From Bacillota bacterium (lineage in GTDB: Bacteria > Bacillota > Clostridia > Christensenellales > Pumilibacteraceae): a DNA stretch of 39,240 bases. Positions 14,615-23,077 of the stretch are shown piece by piece (the first letter of the stretch is position 1; each line of letters begins with the position of its first letter). The stretch is taken from the NCBI GenBank assembly GCA_009783985.1, contig WQVM01000006.1:1-39240 (forward strand), given 5' to 3'. The position numbers and the translations under genes were made by a program. The notes beneath the pieces are model-generated. The model did no database searches. It saw only the letters and a list, made by a program, of their open reading frames with translations, and was not told where the DNA came from.

Positions 14615-15019
14615 ATGTTTTGTGGAAATTGTGGTATAAAGCATACTGCCGAGGCGGAGTTTTGTTGTCAGTGCGGTATTCCTGTGCAAAGAGTACAAGC
14701 TACTGAGACTTTTGTGCATCCGCAGACAGCTTTTGTAACATCGCAGGCACCAATTGCAGTTGTTCCCGCTGTGCCTGATGAGGGCGGATTTTTGTGGGGG
14801 CTTTTTGGCTTTGCTCTAAGCCTTATAATATTGCCGTTTATATTGTTTTTTACTTGGAAAGCTCAAACTCCGCTTAGAGCAAGAAGTATGTTGATAGGGT
14901 ATTTGGCAGGTGTGGTTTTTTGGATTACGCTAATTGTAGTGACTAGCATTTTTTGGATTCCTGCATTTTATGACCTGTTGGAGAGGATGGAGCAAATGGC
15001 AGTTATTCTTAGGGTGTAG
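14615..15019 (+). CDS. Zinc-ribbon / two-TM membrane protein, paralogue 3
   Basis: A 134-residue third member: ribbon CGNCG ... CCQCG, a longer Val/Ala/Pro linker, GGFLWGLFGFALSLIILPFI, a charged loop KAQTPLRARSMLIGY, and a second hydrophobic stretch ending in a short tail. It begins 5 nt after the previous stop codon without a strong Shine-Dalgarno, suggesting translational coupling. An intrinsic terminator follows within 20 nt, which closes the cluster. Confidence 0.8.
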   Translation: MFCGNCGIKHTAEAEFCCQCGIPVQRVQATETFVHPQTAFVTSQAPIAVVPAVPDEGGFLWGLFGFALSLIILPFILFFTWKAQTPLRARSMLIGYLAGVVFWITLIVVTSIFWIPAFYDLLERMEQMAVILRV

Positions 15020-15037
15020 ATAGATTTATTACAAAGC

Positions 15038-15067
15038 AAAAAAAGTGTCGTTGGTGGCACTTTTTTT
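15038..15067 (+). terminator. Intrinsic terminator of the zinc-ribbon cluster
   Basis: AAAAAAGTG and CAC plus seven T form the stem around a 10-nt loop (TCGTTGGTGG), which can pair further with G-T pairs. Confidence 0.85.
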
Positions 15068-15075
15068 GTATAATA

Positions 15076-15190
15076 AGGATAATTGTTATTCGGGCGGTCG
15101 AGGACGCCCGCCCCTACGAATTGGTGGTGCTAAACAATTGTGATAACCTAATACAGTTTGCGTAGGGGACGATGGCGATCGTCCCGCATA
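15076..15190. repeat. Family C repeat, fullest copy
   Basis: The order is GGATAATTGTTATT, then CGGGCGGTCGAGGACGCCCG, then CCCCTAC, GTGGTGCTAAACAATTG and GTAGGGGACGATGGCGATCG. The two halves seem to be two related palindromic modules (GGGGCGGGCGTCCTCGACC type and GGGGACGATGG type). Pieces of it occur at 1719, 9045, 13455 and 19003. The rest of the spacer to 15370 shows no gene. Confidence 0.75.
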
Positions 15191-15370
15191 AGCAGAGTAA
15201 GAAATCCATAATTTTCGTCGTCCCCCTACAACAGGGATAGGGGCATTACTAGTATTTAGTGTCACCGTAATGTTTAGGATTTAATCCGCGTTCAAAAACG
15301 AAGTGTCTTTGCGAGGGACATTATGGGCATTTTTGTTTGTCATATAATATTGTTGTAATAGGGTTTTTAT

Positions 15371-15399
15371 TTGACCTTTTGCCCAAGTTGTGGTATAAT
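15371..15399 (+). promoter_or_regulatory. Promoter of thrS (leaderless)
   Basis: TTGACC (15371-15376), 17 bp, and a perfect TATAAT (15394-15399). The start is expected near 15406, only about 6 nt before the thrS ATG. There is therefore no room for the T-box leader common for thrS in Bacillota. Confidence 0.78.
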
Positions 15400-15411
15400 G
15401 TTGTTTGAATT

Positions 15412-17358
15412 ATGAAAATTACACTCAAAGATGGAAAAATTATAGAAGCCAAAGAGGGTAGTAAGGTCAAGGATATTGCCTTGCAGATATCCGAGGGTTT
15501 GGCGAGAGTTGCCCTGATTGGCAAGGTGGACGGGGTTTTGGTTGACCTTGGTTTTGTAATAACAGAGGATTGTACGCTAGAAATACTCACATTTAATGAT
15601 GAGGAAGGGCGTAATGCTTATAGGCATACGGCGTCACATATTTTGGCACAGGCTGTCAAAAATATTTATCCTACCGCAAAACTTGCAATCGGACCTGCGA
15701 TAAAAACAGGTTTTTATTATGACTTTGATTTGACTTCGCCTATAACGCTTGACGACCTTGCTATGATAGAAAAAGAAATGACGGCGATTATTAAGGCAGA
15801 TTTTCCGATTATAAGGCAAAAGGCAACAAGAAAAACTGCTTTGGCTAAAATGCAGGCATTTGATGAAGTTTACAAAATGCAACTTATCAATGAGTTGCCC
15901 CCCCGTACTCCGATTTGTTTTTATAGTCAGGGCAATTTTGTGGATTTGTGTTCTGGTCCGCATTTGTCATCTACGGGCAAAGTCAAGCACTTTAAGCTGA
16001 CTCACCTTGCAGGTGCATACTGGAAAGGCTCAGAGAATAACAAGATGCTAACCCGTATCTACGGTACGGCTTTTGACAAAAAATCCGAACTGGACGCACA
16101 TTTAGAAAAACTCGAAGAAGCAAAAAAGCGTGACCACAATAAGCTGGGACGAGAGCTAGGGTATTTTATGACTGAGGAGAATATCGGTCAAGGTTTGCCA
16201 CTTCTTATGCCTAAGGGTGCGACTGTTATGCAGACCCTTATACGCTTTGTTGAGGACGAGGAAGCAAGGCGAGGTTATCAATATACCCGTACGCCCTCTA
16301 TGGCAAAAAGCAATCTGTACAAAATAAGTGGTCATTGGGACCACTATAGGGACGGAATGTTTGTTATAGGCGATCAGCACCTAGATGACGATGCGGATAT
16401 TTTGGCTATGCGCCCTATGACCTGTCCGTATCAATTTATGATTTATAAAAACGGGCTAAAGAGCTACCGTGATTTGCCTGTGCGTTATAATGAGACGGCG
16501 AGCCTATTCCGTAACGAAAGTAGTGGTGAAATGCACGGACTAATCAGAGTAAGGCAGTTTACTTTGTCGGACGGACATATCATATGTACACCTGAGCAAC
16601 TCAAGTCAGAGTTTTCGGCTTGTGTTGACCTTATCTATTATCTGCTTGACTGCGTGGGATTAAGAGAGGATGTGACATATCGTTTTAGTAAGTGGGACCC
16701 TAGCAATAAGGACAAGTATATAGCTAATGCTAAAGCGTGGGAACAATCTCAAAATCTTATGAAAGAGATTTTGGACGAGTTAAAAATCAACTATATTGAG
16801 GCGGACGGCGAGGCGGCTTTTTACGGACCTAAACTTGATGTGCAGATAAATAATGTGTACGGCAAAGAAGATACTATAATTACGGTGCAGGTTGACTTTG
16901 CACTTGCTACCAGATTTGAGATGGAGTATGTCGCTGAGGACGGTAGTCGTAAGACCCCGTATGTGATACATCGTAGTAGTATCGGTTGTTACGAGCGGAC
17001 TTTGGCACTACTGATCGAAAAATACGCAGGAGCTTTGCCGCTTTGGATTGTGCCTACGCAAGTAACTGTTATGTCGCTTACAGATAGAACAATCGGAGAG
17101 GCTAATAAGCTACTAGAGTTTTTGAGAGAGAATGGCATAAGGAGTGAGGTTGACAACCGCAACGAAAAAATCGGTTACAAAATTCGTGAGGCTCAACTTG
17201 CCAAAACGCCTTATATGGTTATAATAGGGGATAGAGATGTGGAGGCAGGTGTAGTGTCTGTGCGTCACCGCAAAGACGGTGATTTGGGAACAATGACAAA
17301 AGAAGAACTAATTTCAAGACTAAAAGACCAAATAAAAAATAAAGATTGCACAAAATAA
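15412..17358 (+). CDS. thrS: Threonine--tRNA ligase
   Basis: A 648-residue class II aminoacyl-tRNA synthetase that charges tRNA-Thr. It has the N-terminal TGS domain (MKITLKDGKIIEAKEG), the editing domain with HTASHILAQAVK, and the catalytic core with motif 2 (LFRNESSGEMHGLIRVRQF). The usual zinc ligands are visible as Cys in RPMTCP, His in LSDGHIICT and His in VIHRSSIG. The C-terminal anticodon-binding domain begins near PLWIVPTQV. The CPYQFMIYKNGLKSYRDLP segment differs from the common CPGH version and marks a distinct ThrRS subtype. The mRNA is predicted nearly leaderless, with no visible T-box or Shine-Dalgarno. Confidence 0.97.
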   Translation: MKITLKDGKIIEAKEGSKVKDIALQISEGLARVALIGKVDGVLVDLGFVITEDCTLEILTFNDEEGRNAYRHTASHILAQAVKNIYPTAKLAIGPAIKTGFYYDFDLTSPITLDDLAMIEKEMTAIIKADFPIIRQKATRKTALAKMQAFDEVYKMQLINELPPRTPICFYSQGNFVDLCSGPHLSSTGKVKHFKLTHLAGAYWKGSENNKMLTRIYGTAFDKKSELDAHLEKLEEAKKRDHNKLGRELGYFMTEENIGQGLPLLMPKGATVMQTLIRFVEDEEARRGYQYTRTPSMAKSNLYKISGHWDHYRDGMFVIGDQHLDDDADILAMRPMTCPYQFMIYKNGLKSYRDLPVRYNETASLFRNESSGEMHGLIRVRQFTLSDGHIICTPEQLKSEFSACVDLIYYLLDCVGLREDVTYRFSKWDPSNKDKYIANAKAWEQSQNLMKEILDELKINYIEADGEAAFYGPKLDVQINNVYGKEDTIITVQVDFALATRFEMEYVAEDGSRKTPYVIHRSSIGCYERTLALLIEKYAGALPLWIVPTQVTVMSLTDRTIGEANKLLEFLRENGIRSEVDNRNEKIGYKIREAQLAKTPYMVIIGDRDVEAGVVSVRHRKDGDLGTMTKEELISRLKDQIKNKDCTK

Positions 17359-17359
17359 C

Positions 17360-17389
17360 TTGACTGTATAAGCTATTGTTTGATATACT
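17360..17389 (+). promoter_or_regulatory. Promoter of the acyl carrier protein gene
   Basis: TTGACT (17360-17365) begins at the last base of the thrS stop codon plus one. An 18-bp spacer leads to TATACT (17384-17389) with an extended -10 TG at 17381-17382. Confidence 0.72.
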
Positions 17390-17435
17390 TTTAGTAGGTT
17401 TTTAATAGACCTCAAATAAGGAGCAAAAAATTAAA

Positions 17436-17663
17436 ATGTTAGACGTAATTAAGAAAAAACTTGCCGAATATCTTGAGATTTCGGAGGATGTTATCACTCC
17501 CGAGACCGATATTCGCAAAGACCTTAAAGCAGACAGTCTTATTCTTGTAGAAATGCTTTTTGAACTTGAAGAAGAAATGGGTATAGTTATCCCTGATGAC
17601 AAGGTAGAGTCTTTGTCAAAAGTCGGTGATTTGGTCAAGTTTTTAGAAAATGCAAAAAAATAA
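17436..17663 (+). CDS. acpP: Acyl carrier protein
   Basis: A 75-residue, acidic, four-helix acyl carrier protein. Ser34 in the KADSLILVEM motif is the site of 4'-phosphopantetheine attachment; the motif reads DSLILVE instead of the common DSLDTVE. Helix patterns and length fit AcpP of fatty acid synthesis. No fas genes are adjacent, but plsY, another lipid gene, is 2.9 kb downstream on the same strand. AAGGAG lies 12 nt before the ATG. Housekeeping AcpP versus a specialised carrier cannot be settled from sequence alone. Confidence 0.9.
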   Translation: MLDVIKKKLAEYLEISEDVITPETDIRKDLKADSLILVEMLFELEEEMGIVIPDDKVESLSKVGDLVKFLENAKK

Positions 17664-17703
17664 AGTGGCATTGACTAAAATGATGCAAGTAGCAGTGTTT
17701 TAG

Positions 17704-18972
17704 ATGAAAATTGTCAAAGTAAACAAAGATGGTGTAGGACACGAGCTAGGCATCAAAGTTGGTGACAAGCTAAAAGGATTTGACAATAATCCCGCCACTG
17801 ATATTTTGGATTATCAGTTTTTTGACGGCGAAACAGATTTTGTAATGACGATAGAGGATAGTTCGGGTCAAGAGACGGATTATGAGATAGAAAAAGACAT
17901 ATACGAAACCTTGGGACTAGAGTTTGATGCCGAATTAAGCCCAATGTCTTGTCATAATAATTGCGTTTTTTGCTTTGTTGACCAGTTGCCTAAGGGTAGC
18001 CGTGATGCACTTAATGTCAAAGATGACGATTACCGAATGAGTTTTGCGATGGGTAATTATATTACCCTAACTAACCTAACCCAAAAAGATTTTGACCGTA
18101 TTGTCAGGCTCAAATTGTCGCCTTTATATGTGAGTGTCCATAGCACAGACGACGCTGTTAGACAGCGTATGCTTAGGTGCAAAAAAAAGTTACCCTCCAT
18201 AATGGACAGCCTAAGGTATCTTAGAGATAACGGGATAATCTTTCATACTCAAATAGTTTATTGTCCTACATTTAATGACGACTATATTAGGTCTGCCAAG
18301 GATTTGTCGGCTGTAGCCGAGTCACTTGCAATCGTGCCTGTAGGTATAACCAAATATTGCAAAAATCCGCTTAAACCTGTAGATAAGGCAATAGCCCGTA
18401 AGGTTATAGCAGATATTGTGCCGTTACAAGATGAGTTTTTGAAGGCAAGGGGCGATAGATTTGTTTGTTTGGCGGACGAATTTTATATCAAAGCCCATAT
18501 GAACATACCGCCATATGAGCATTACGGCAACTTTGACCAAATAGAAAACGGCGTAGGACTGATTGCCAAGTTAGAGCAAGAGGCAAAAGTTGTAGCTTGC
18601 GATAATTCACCTCCGAAGAATGGGAATTATATAACCATAGCAACATCTGTTTCAGCGTATGATACAATCAAGAGGATAGTTGACGGGTTAGGTAAGCATA
18701 TAACTGTTATTCCGATAATCAACAAATATTTTGGAGAGTCCGTAACAGTTGCAGGACTTATAACAGGACAAGATTTAGCCGAGCAGTTAGCAGGCAAAGT
18801 TAGGGGACGGTTGTTGCTCCCTCGTTGTATGCTAAAAGAGGGTGGCGATATATTCTTAGATGATATGTCGTTGACAGAGCTTAAAGACAAGTTGGGTGCA
18901 GATATACAAGTCGTAGATGTAGACGGCGAAAGCCTTGTAAGAAGTGTATTGAATAATACTAAAAACAGGTGA
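17704..18972 (+). CDS. DUF512 / PDZ-like radical SAM protein
   Basis: A 422-residue protein with an N-terminal PDZ-like segment (GHELGIKVGDKLKGFDNNPA), then a radical SAM-type Cys cluster with Cys83, Cys87 and Cys90 in SPMSCHNNCVFCFVDQLPKG, and the C-terminal DUF512 domain. This belongs to the putative radical SAM family of COG1625 that lies directly upstream of der in many Clostridia, as it does here. The biochemical role is unknown; the Cys cluster should hold a [4Fe-4S] centre. Only a weak ribosome site is seen before the ATG. A spacer of about 160 nt with two repeat copies separates it from der. Confidence 0.88.
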   Translation: MKIVKVNKDGVGHELGIKVGDKLKGFDNNPATDILDYQFFDGETDFVMTIEDSSGQETDYEIEKDIYETLGLEFDAELSPMSCHNNCVFCFVDQLPKGSRDALNVKDDDYRMSFAMGNYITLTNLTQKDFDRIVRLKLSPLYVSVHSTDDAVRQRMLRCKKKLPSIMDSLRYLRDNGIIFHTQIVYCPTFNDDYIRSAKDLSAVAESLAIVPVGITKYCKNPLKPVDKAIARKVIADIVPLQDEFLKARGDRFVCLADEFYIKAHMNIPPYEHYGNFDQIENGVGLIAKLEQEAKVVACDNSPPKNGNYITIATSVSAYDTIKRIVDGLGKHITVIPIINKYFGESVTVAGLITGQDLAEQLAGKVRGRLLLPRCMLKEGGDIFLDDMSLTELKDKLGADIQVVDVDGESLVRSVLNNTKNR

Positions 18973-18996
18973 AGGCAAAAAATTCATAAAAAGTTA

Positions 18997-19100
18997 CTAA
19001 GCCGTAGGGGCGGGCGTCCTCGACCGCCCGAATAGTAATTATCATTATTAAAAATATACGGATAGAAGTGTTAGGCGGTCGGGGACGCCCGCCCTACGAC
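18997..19100. repeat. Two inverted copies of the family C core
   Basis: GTAGGGGCGGGCGTCCTCGA ... CCGCCCGAA starts near 19002, and its inverse, GGCGGTCGGGGACGCCCGCC ... CTACGAC, lies at about 19074-19100. Together they form a large palindrome between the DUF512 gene and der. Confidence 0.78.
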
Positions 19101-19131
19101 TTGTAAAATAAGCATACTAAAAACACACCAA

Positions 19132-20466
19132 ATGACAAAAAAAACTCACAAGCCTATTGTAGCCGTAATCGGACGACCCAATGTGGGTAAGTCCACATTT
19201 TTTAATAAGGTCACCGGCAAACGAATCTCCATAGTCAAGGATTTGCCGGGGGTTACAAGAGACAGAATTTATGCAGATGCGGAGTGGGCAGGACATAATT
19301 TTACGCTGATTGACACGGGCGGAATTGACCTCAAATCTAATGACGACATAACCAAAGATATATTTAAGCAAGCTAAGGCGGCGATTGATATAGCAGATGT
19401 TATTGTCCTTATGACAGACGGCAAAGAAGGTCCTGTAGCACCTGACTATGATGTGGCAGAACTCCTTAGACGGTGTCGTAAGCCGGTTGTTGTCGCAGTC
19501 AATAAGATTGACATCTATGATGCAAGCAAGGCTTATGATTTTTATGGTTTGGGGTTGACTGATGTATACGCTGTTTCGTGTGAGCATAGTTTGGGGATAG
19601 GCGACTTGCTAGATGCGGTTGTCGTACATTTTGGAGAGAGGGTAGAACTAAGTACGGGAGAGAGCCGAAGTATCGCCGTTGTCGGCAAGCCAAATGTCGG
19701 TAAGTCATCTCTTGTCAATAGGATACTGGGTTTTGAGCGGGTTATCGTTAGCAATATCGCAGGGACAACAAGAGATGCTATTGACACACCGTTTGAATAC
19801 GCAGGTCGTCCGTATACAATTGTTGACACGGCAGGAATAAGGCGGTCAAGGAGCGTAGATGACGGAACAGTCGAGAGTTACGGGGTTTTGCGGGCAATGG
19901 GCGCAGTTAGGCGGGCAGATGTTGTACTGATTGTAATTGACGCTACAGAAGAAATATCAGAGCAAGATGTGCGGATTGCAGGCATAGTACACGAAGAAGG
20001 CAAACCCTGTGTGATAGTAGTCAATAAGTGGGACGCTGTCAGCGACAAAGATACCTACACGATAGAAAAATACAAGGCAAAACTTGCCGAAGATTTAGCG
20101 TTTATGAGTTATTTTAGGTGTATATTTGTTTCGGCGGTTAGCGGTCAACGGGTCGAAAAAATTATAACCGAGGTTGATACCGCATATCAAAATGCAGGAC
20201 GCAGATTGACCACAGGCACGCTCAACGATATTATCGGGTCAGCGATTGCCACCAACGAACCGCCTTCCTATAAGGGTCGTAGACTCAAAGTCCTTTACAC
20301 TACTCAACCGGAGACGCACCCGCCAACATTTGCATTATTTGTCAATGATGCTGGTTTGGTTCACTTCTCTTACAGACGCTATCTAGAAAACTGTCTGCGC
20401 AAGTCAGCAGATTTTAGCGGAACCCCAATCAAGCTGGTATTTAGAAGCCGAAACGAAGAAAAGTAA
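19132..20466 (+). CDS. der: Ribosome biogenesis GTPase Der
   Basis: A 444-residue tandem GTPase that acts in 50S ribosome assembly. Two G domains are seen: GRPNVGKSTFF (P-loop from residue 14), DTGG and NKID; then GKPNVGKSSLVN, DTAG and NKWD. The C-terminal KH-like domain follows (GRRLKVLYTTQPETHPPTFALFVN). Length and order are standard. No Shine-Dalgarno is seen before ATG (CACACCAAATG); a weak -10 (CATACT) at 19113 would give a very short leader. Confidence 0.96.
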   Translation: MTKKTHKPIVAVIGRPNVGKSTFFNKVTGKRISIVKDLPGVTRDRIYADAEWAGHNFTLIDTGGIDLKSNDDITKDIFKQAKAAIDIADVIVLMTDGKEGPVAPDYDVAELLRRCRKPVVVAVNKIDIYDASKAYDFYGLGLTDVYAVSCEHSLGIGDLLDAVVVHFGERVELSTGESRSIAVVGKPNVGKSSLVNRILGFERVIVSNIAGTTRDAIDTPFEYAGRPYTIVDTAGIRRSRSVDDGTVESYGVLRAMGAVRRADVVLIVIDATEEISEQDVRIAGIVHEEGKPCVIVVNKWDAVSDKDTYTIEKYKAKLAEDLAFMSYFRCIFVSAVSGQRVEKIITEVDTAYQNAGRRLTTGTLNDIIGSAIATNEPPSYKGRRLKVLYTTQPETHPPTFALFVNDAGLVHFSYRRYLENCLRKSADFSGTPIKLVFRSRNEEK

Positions 20467-20527
20467 AAGGTAAAAAGTGTTGATGACTTGTTGATTACTA
20501 GTCCGCACTTCTTACTTTTTACTTCAA
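20457..20527. repeat. AAGTAAAAGGTAAAAAGTG palindrome (family E) between der and plsY
   Basis: The left arm AAGTAAAAGGTAAAAAGTG and right arm CACTTCTTACTTTTTACTT are inverted copies made of short AAGTAAAA units. The left arm overlaps the der stop codon. A related pair flanks the repeat-A palindrome at 34722-34980. Confidence 0.75.
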
Positions 20528-20565
20528 ATCGTTTAGGGAGCAAAACAAAGAGAGAAACACACACT

Positions 20566-21330
20566 ATGTTACTTACAGTCACAATCTACGCAGTCTTTAT
20601 CATATGTGCTTACCTTTGGGGTAGCCTTAATTTTGCTATACTTATTAGTAAACTCAAAGGCAGAGATATACGAAAACTTGGTAGCGGTAACGCAGGTACA
20701 ATGAATATCAGACGCAATTTTGGTTTTAAGTTTGGAGTGCTTTGCTTATTGTTGGATATGCTTAAAGGATTGTTGCCGAGTATCATAGGGTGGTGGCTAC
20801 TAGGCGGTGCGGGCAGAGGCGGATTCGGAACAGAGCGATTTGGATTTAATGGAGATAACCGTATCGGGATTTATATAGGCGGATTTACAGCAGTGTTCGG
20901 ACATATTTTTCCTATTTGGTACAAGTTTAAGGGTGGTAAGGGTATCGCCAGCAGTATCGGTGTAGGACTTGCTATCAATCCGCTACTTACTATAATTTGC
21001 TTTTTTGTCGCAATTGTGTTTATGATTATTACGGCGATGGGGAGTGTCACATCTTTTTTAGTAATTACACCACCGCTTATCTACGAATTATTACGACTTC
21101 ACGGTGGCGGAGTAGATTTTCTTGCCGCTCAAATATTAGTGTTTGGATTGTTTTTCCTAACAATGTGGGCTCATCGTATGAATTTTGTCAGATTGTTTGC
21201 GGGTAACGAGAGTAAGACAGTAGTATTCGGCAAAAAGCGAAAAGCCCGTGCTAAAGAGGCAAAAGCTGCCGAAGCTGAAAGACAACGACTCAAAGCCGAA
21301 GCCAAGGCAAAATCCAAGGCGGCGGTCTAG
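20566..21330 (+). CDS. plsY: Glycerol-3-phosphate acyltransferase PlsY
   Basis: A 254-residue integral membrane protein that transfers an acyl group from acyl-phosphate to glycerol 3-phosphate, the first step of phospholipid synthesis. PlsY motifs are visible: SGNAGTMNIRRNFG, LLLDMLKG and FKGGKGIASSIG, among several hydrophobic helices. The ORF-track start at 20488 runs through the family E repeat; ATG at 20566 matches the family N-terminus. The C-terminus carries an unusual Lys/Ala/Glu-rich helical tail of about 35 residues after FGKKRKARAKEA. The order DUF512-der-plsY is classical for Clostridia, but gpsA, the usual next gene, is missing: the integrated element begins about 180 nt downstream. 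Confidence 0.92.
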   Translation: MLLTVTIYAVFIICAYLWGSLNFAILISKLKGRDIRKLGSGNAGTMNIRRNFGFKFGVLCLLLDMLKGLLPSIIGWWLLGGAGRGGFGTERFGFNGDNRIGIYIGGFTAVFGHIFPIWYKFKGGKGIASSIGVGLAINPLLTIICFFVAIVFMIITAMGSVTSFLVITPPLIYELLRLHGGGVDFLAAQILVFGLFFLTMWAHRMNFVRLFAGNESKTVVFGKKRKARAKEAKAAEAERQRLKAEAKAKSKAAV

Positions 21331-21509
21331 GAGTAATACCTCCTATAGAACTATTTTCGCCAAACGCAAAGTAATACTGATTTTTGAAAATTTAATATAT
21401 CGTTGTCAATAATAGTTTGAAAAAATGAAGTTGTAAATTAAAAGAATAAGGGGAATGGGGCTGAAATAACGGCTAAAAATTTGACAACAGTTTTTTGACG
21501 ACGGCTTTT

Positions 21510-23077
21510 TTAGAGTTTCAAGAAAGCGCTTAAAACAGCAAAAAAACCGCTAAAATTAGCGGTTTTTTGGTAGACATTAACACATGAAATCCAATCCGTA
21601 TTAGTATTGTCTATCGCTTGACCCTCATAATCTGCGACATCTTCGAGCATTTTCTCATGTTCGACTGGGTCATCGTTGTTTATGACATTGTAGTACAGTA
21701 CGAGCTTATCGTCAAAGATAAAAATAGCGTTGACAAAAATTTTGATAATTCGGCGCCGATATTCGAAGTCTTTTATATCGCCTTTGGCAAATAACTCAAT
21801 CCATTGCAATATGTCCTCTTTGGTGTGACTGATAGAGTTTGCGAGCTTCAGCTTTGTAAGCTCTTTTTGGTTATCCGCTTTTTGTAACTCAAGGTCTTTA
21901 GCTTTTTGGTCTAGTCGCTTGAGTAGCTCCACGCTATAAACTTGCAATAGCATTGCCGTACACTTGTCAAATTCGCTTTCGATTCGGGCAATAGTCCGCT
22001 CATACTCCTTGATACGCTTGGCGGTTATTGAGTTGCCGTACATCTCAAGCACACTGTCCGCAATCTTGTCGGATTCTTCCGCTCTAAGGACATACTTAAG
22101 TGTCTGCTCGATAACATACTGCTCAAGGTAGTTTTTCTTTTCGTACCGCTTATTGCAAGTCTTATACTTGTATTGCTTGGAGCAAACATAATAGCAATGT
22201 TTTATCCCTAGCTTGCTTGTGCCGCTAACTCCTATCAGCTTAGATCCGCAATGACCGCAATAAGCCTTGCCGTGTAATATATATTCCTCTTTGGCTTTGC
22301 CCGATGCAGGGGACTGTCGCTTTAACGCTAATTGCTTTTGCACTCGTTCAAATGTTGCCGTATTGATTATCGGGGGATAGTGGAGCTTAATGCCGTCAAC
22401 ATAACACTCACCGATATATTTCGGATTGCTTAAGGTATTCCAAAAGCTATTGATAGTAAACTTTTTGCCCCTATTAGTTGTCAAGCCTCTTGCGTTAAGC
22501 TCCGCTACAATATCCTTTTTGCTTTTTCCATCTGCATAGTCCCTAAATACTTTCCGTATTATATCGGCTTTAGGCTCGTAATCTCGATACGCTTATCTAC
22601 CGACTTATAGCCGTACAACATACTACCGCCCAAATGATTACCCTTTAGCAAACTCTCTTTTTGCCCTCGTTTGACTTTTTGGCTTAAGTCGTGGCTGTAC
22701 ATCTCCGCCATTATCTCAAGTATACCCTCAACAAGCCGCCCCTCTGCGGTATCACTAATTGCCTCTGTCGCTGATACAACCTTAACGCCCGATTGACTTA
22801 ACTTATGCTTATAAAAAACGCTGTCATATTGATTACGGGCGAATCTATCGACTTTGTAGACTATGATATAATCAAATTGCTTTTGGCTAGCATCTTTGAC
22901 CATTTGCAAAAAGTCCGGACGCTCGGCATTTGTCCCGGTCATCGCACGGTCAATGTATTCGTGTATGACGGTGTAGCCGCTCCGCTCGGCAAACTCCTTA
23001 CATACCCTAAGTTGTCCCTCGATACTTTGCTCCGTCTGTGCTGACGAGCTGTACCTTGCGTATATTACTGCATTCAT
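21510..23077 (-). pseudogene. Large serine recombinase of the element, split by a frameshift
   Basis: Two ORFs (22559-23077 and 21510-22484) together encode one site-specific serine recombinase of about 520 residues. The N-terminal part has the resolvase fold with YARYSSSAQTEQSIEGQL (nucleophile Ser10-12 region) and VYKVDRFARNQYDS. The second part has the Recombinase domain, a zinc ribbon (CGHCGSKL ... CYYVCSKQ) and a coiled coil. Reading past the first stop in the other frame gives EPKADIIRKVFRDYADGKSK, exactly what the family has after KRIEI, so one base is missing near 22578-22580. A terminator-like hairpin lies inside the last codons. Its start overlaps the ImmA-like stop codon (ATGA). 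It is either inactive or a sequence error. Confidence 0.88.
21541..21568. terminator. Bidirectional terminator near the recombinase 3' end
   Basis: AAAAAACCGCTAA and TTAGCGGTTTTTT are perfect inverse copies with A and T flanks on both sides. It can stop plsY transcripts on one strand and recombinase transcripts on the other. It lies about ten codons before the recombinase ORF stop. Nothing else is recognised between plsY and this point apart from a small AGGAG/CTCCT hairpin at about 21330. Confidence 0.8.

Noticed and set aside
15300-15412. T-box leader upstream of thrS
   Set aside because: A consensus promoter 13 nt before the ATG leaves no room for it, and no specifier/antiterminator pattern is visible.
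9023-19100. CRISPR array
   Set aside because: The repeated GGGGCGGGCGTCC words are far apart, palindromic and in both orientations; there are no regular spacers and no cas genes.
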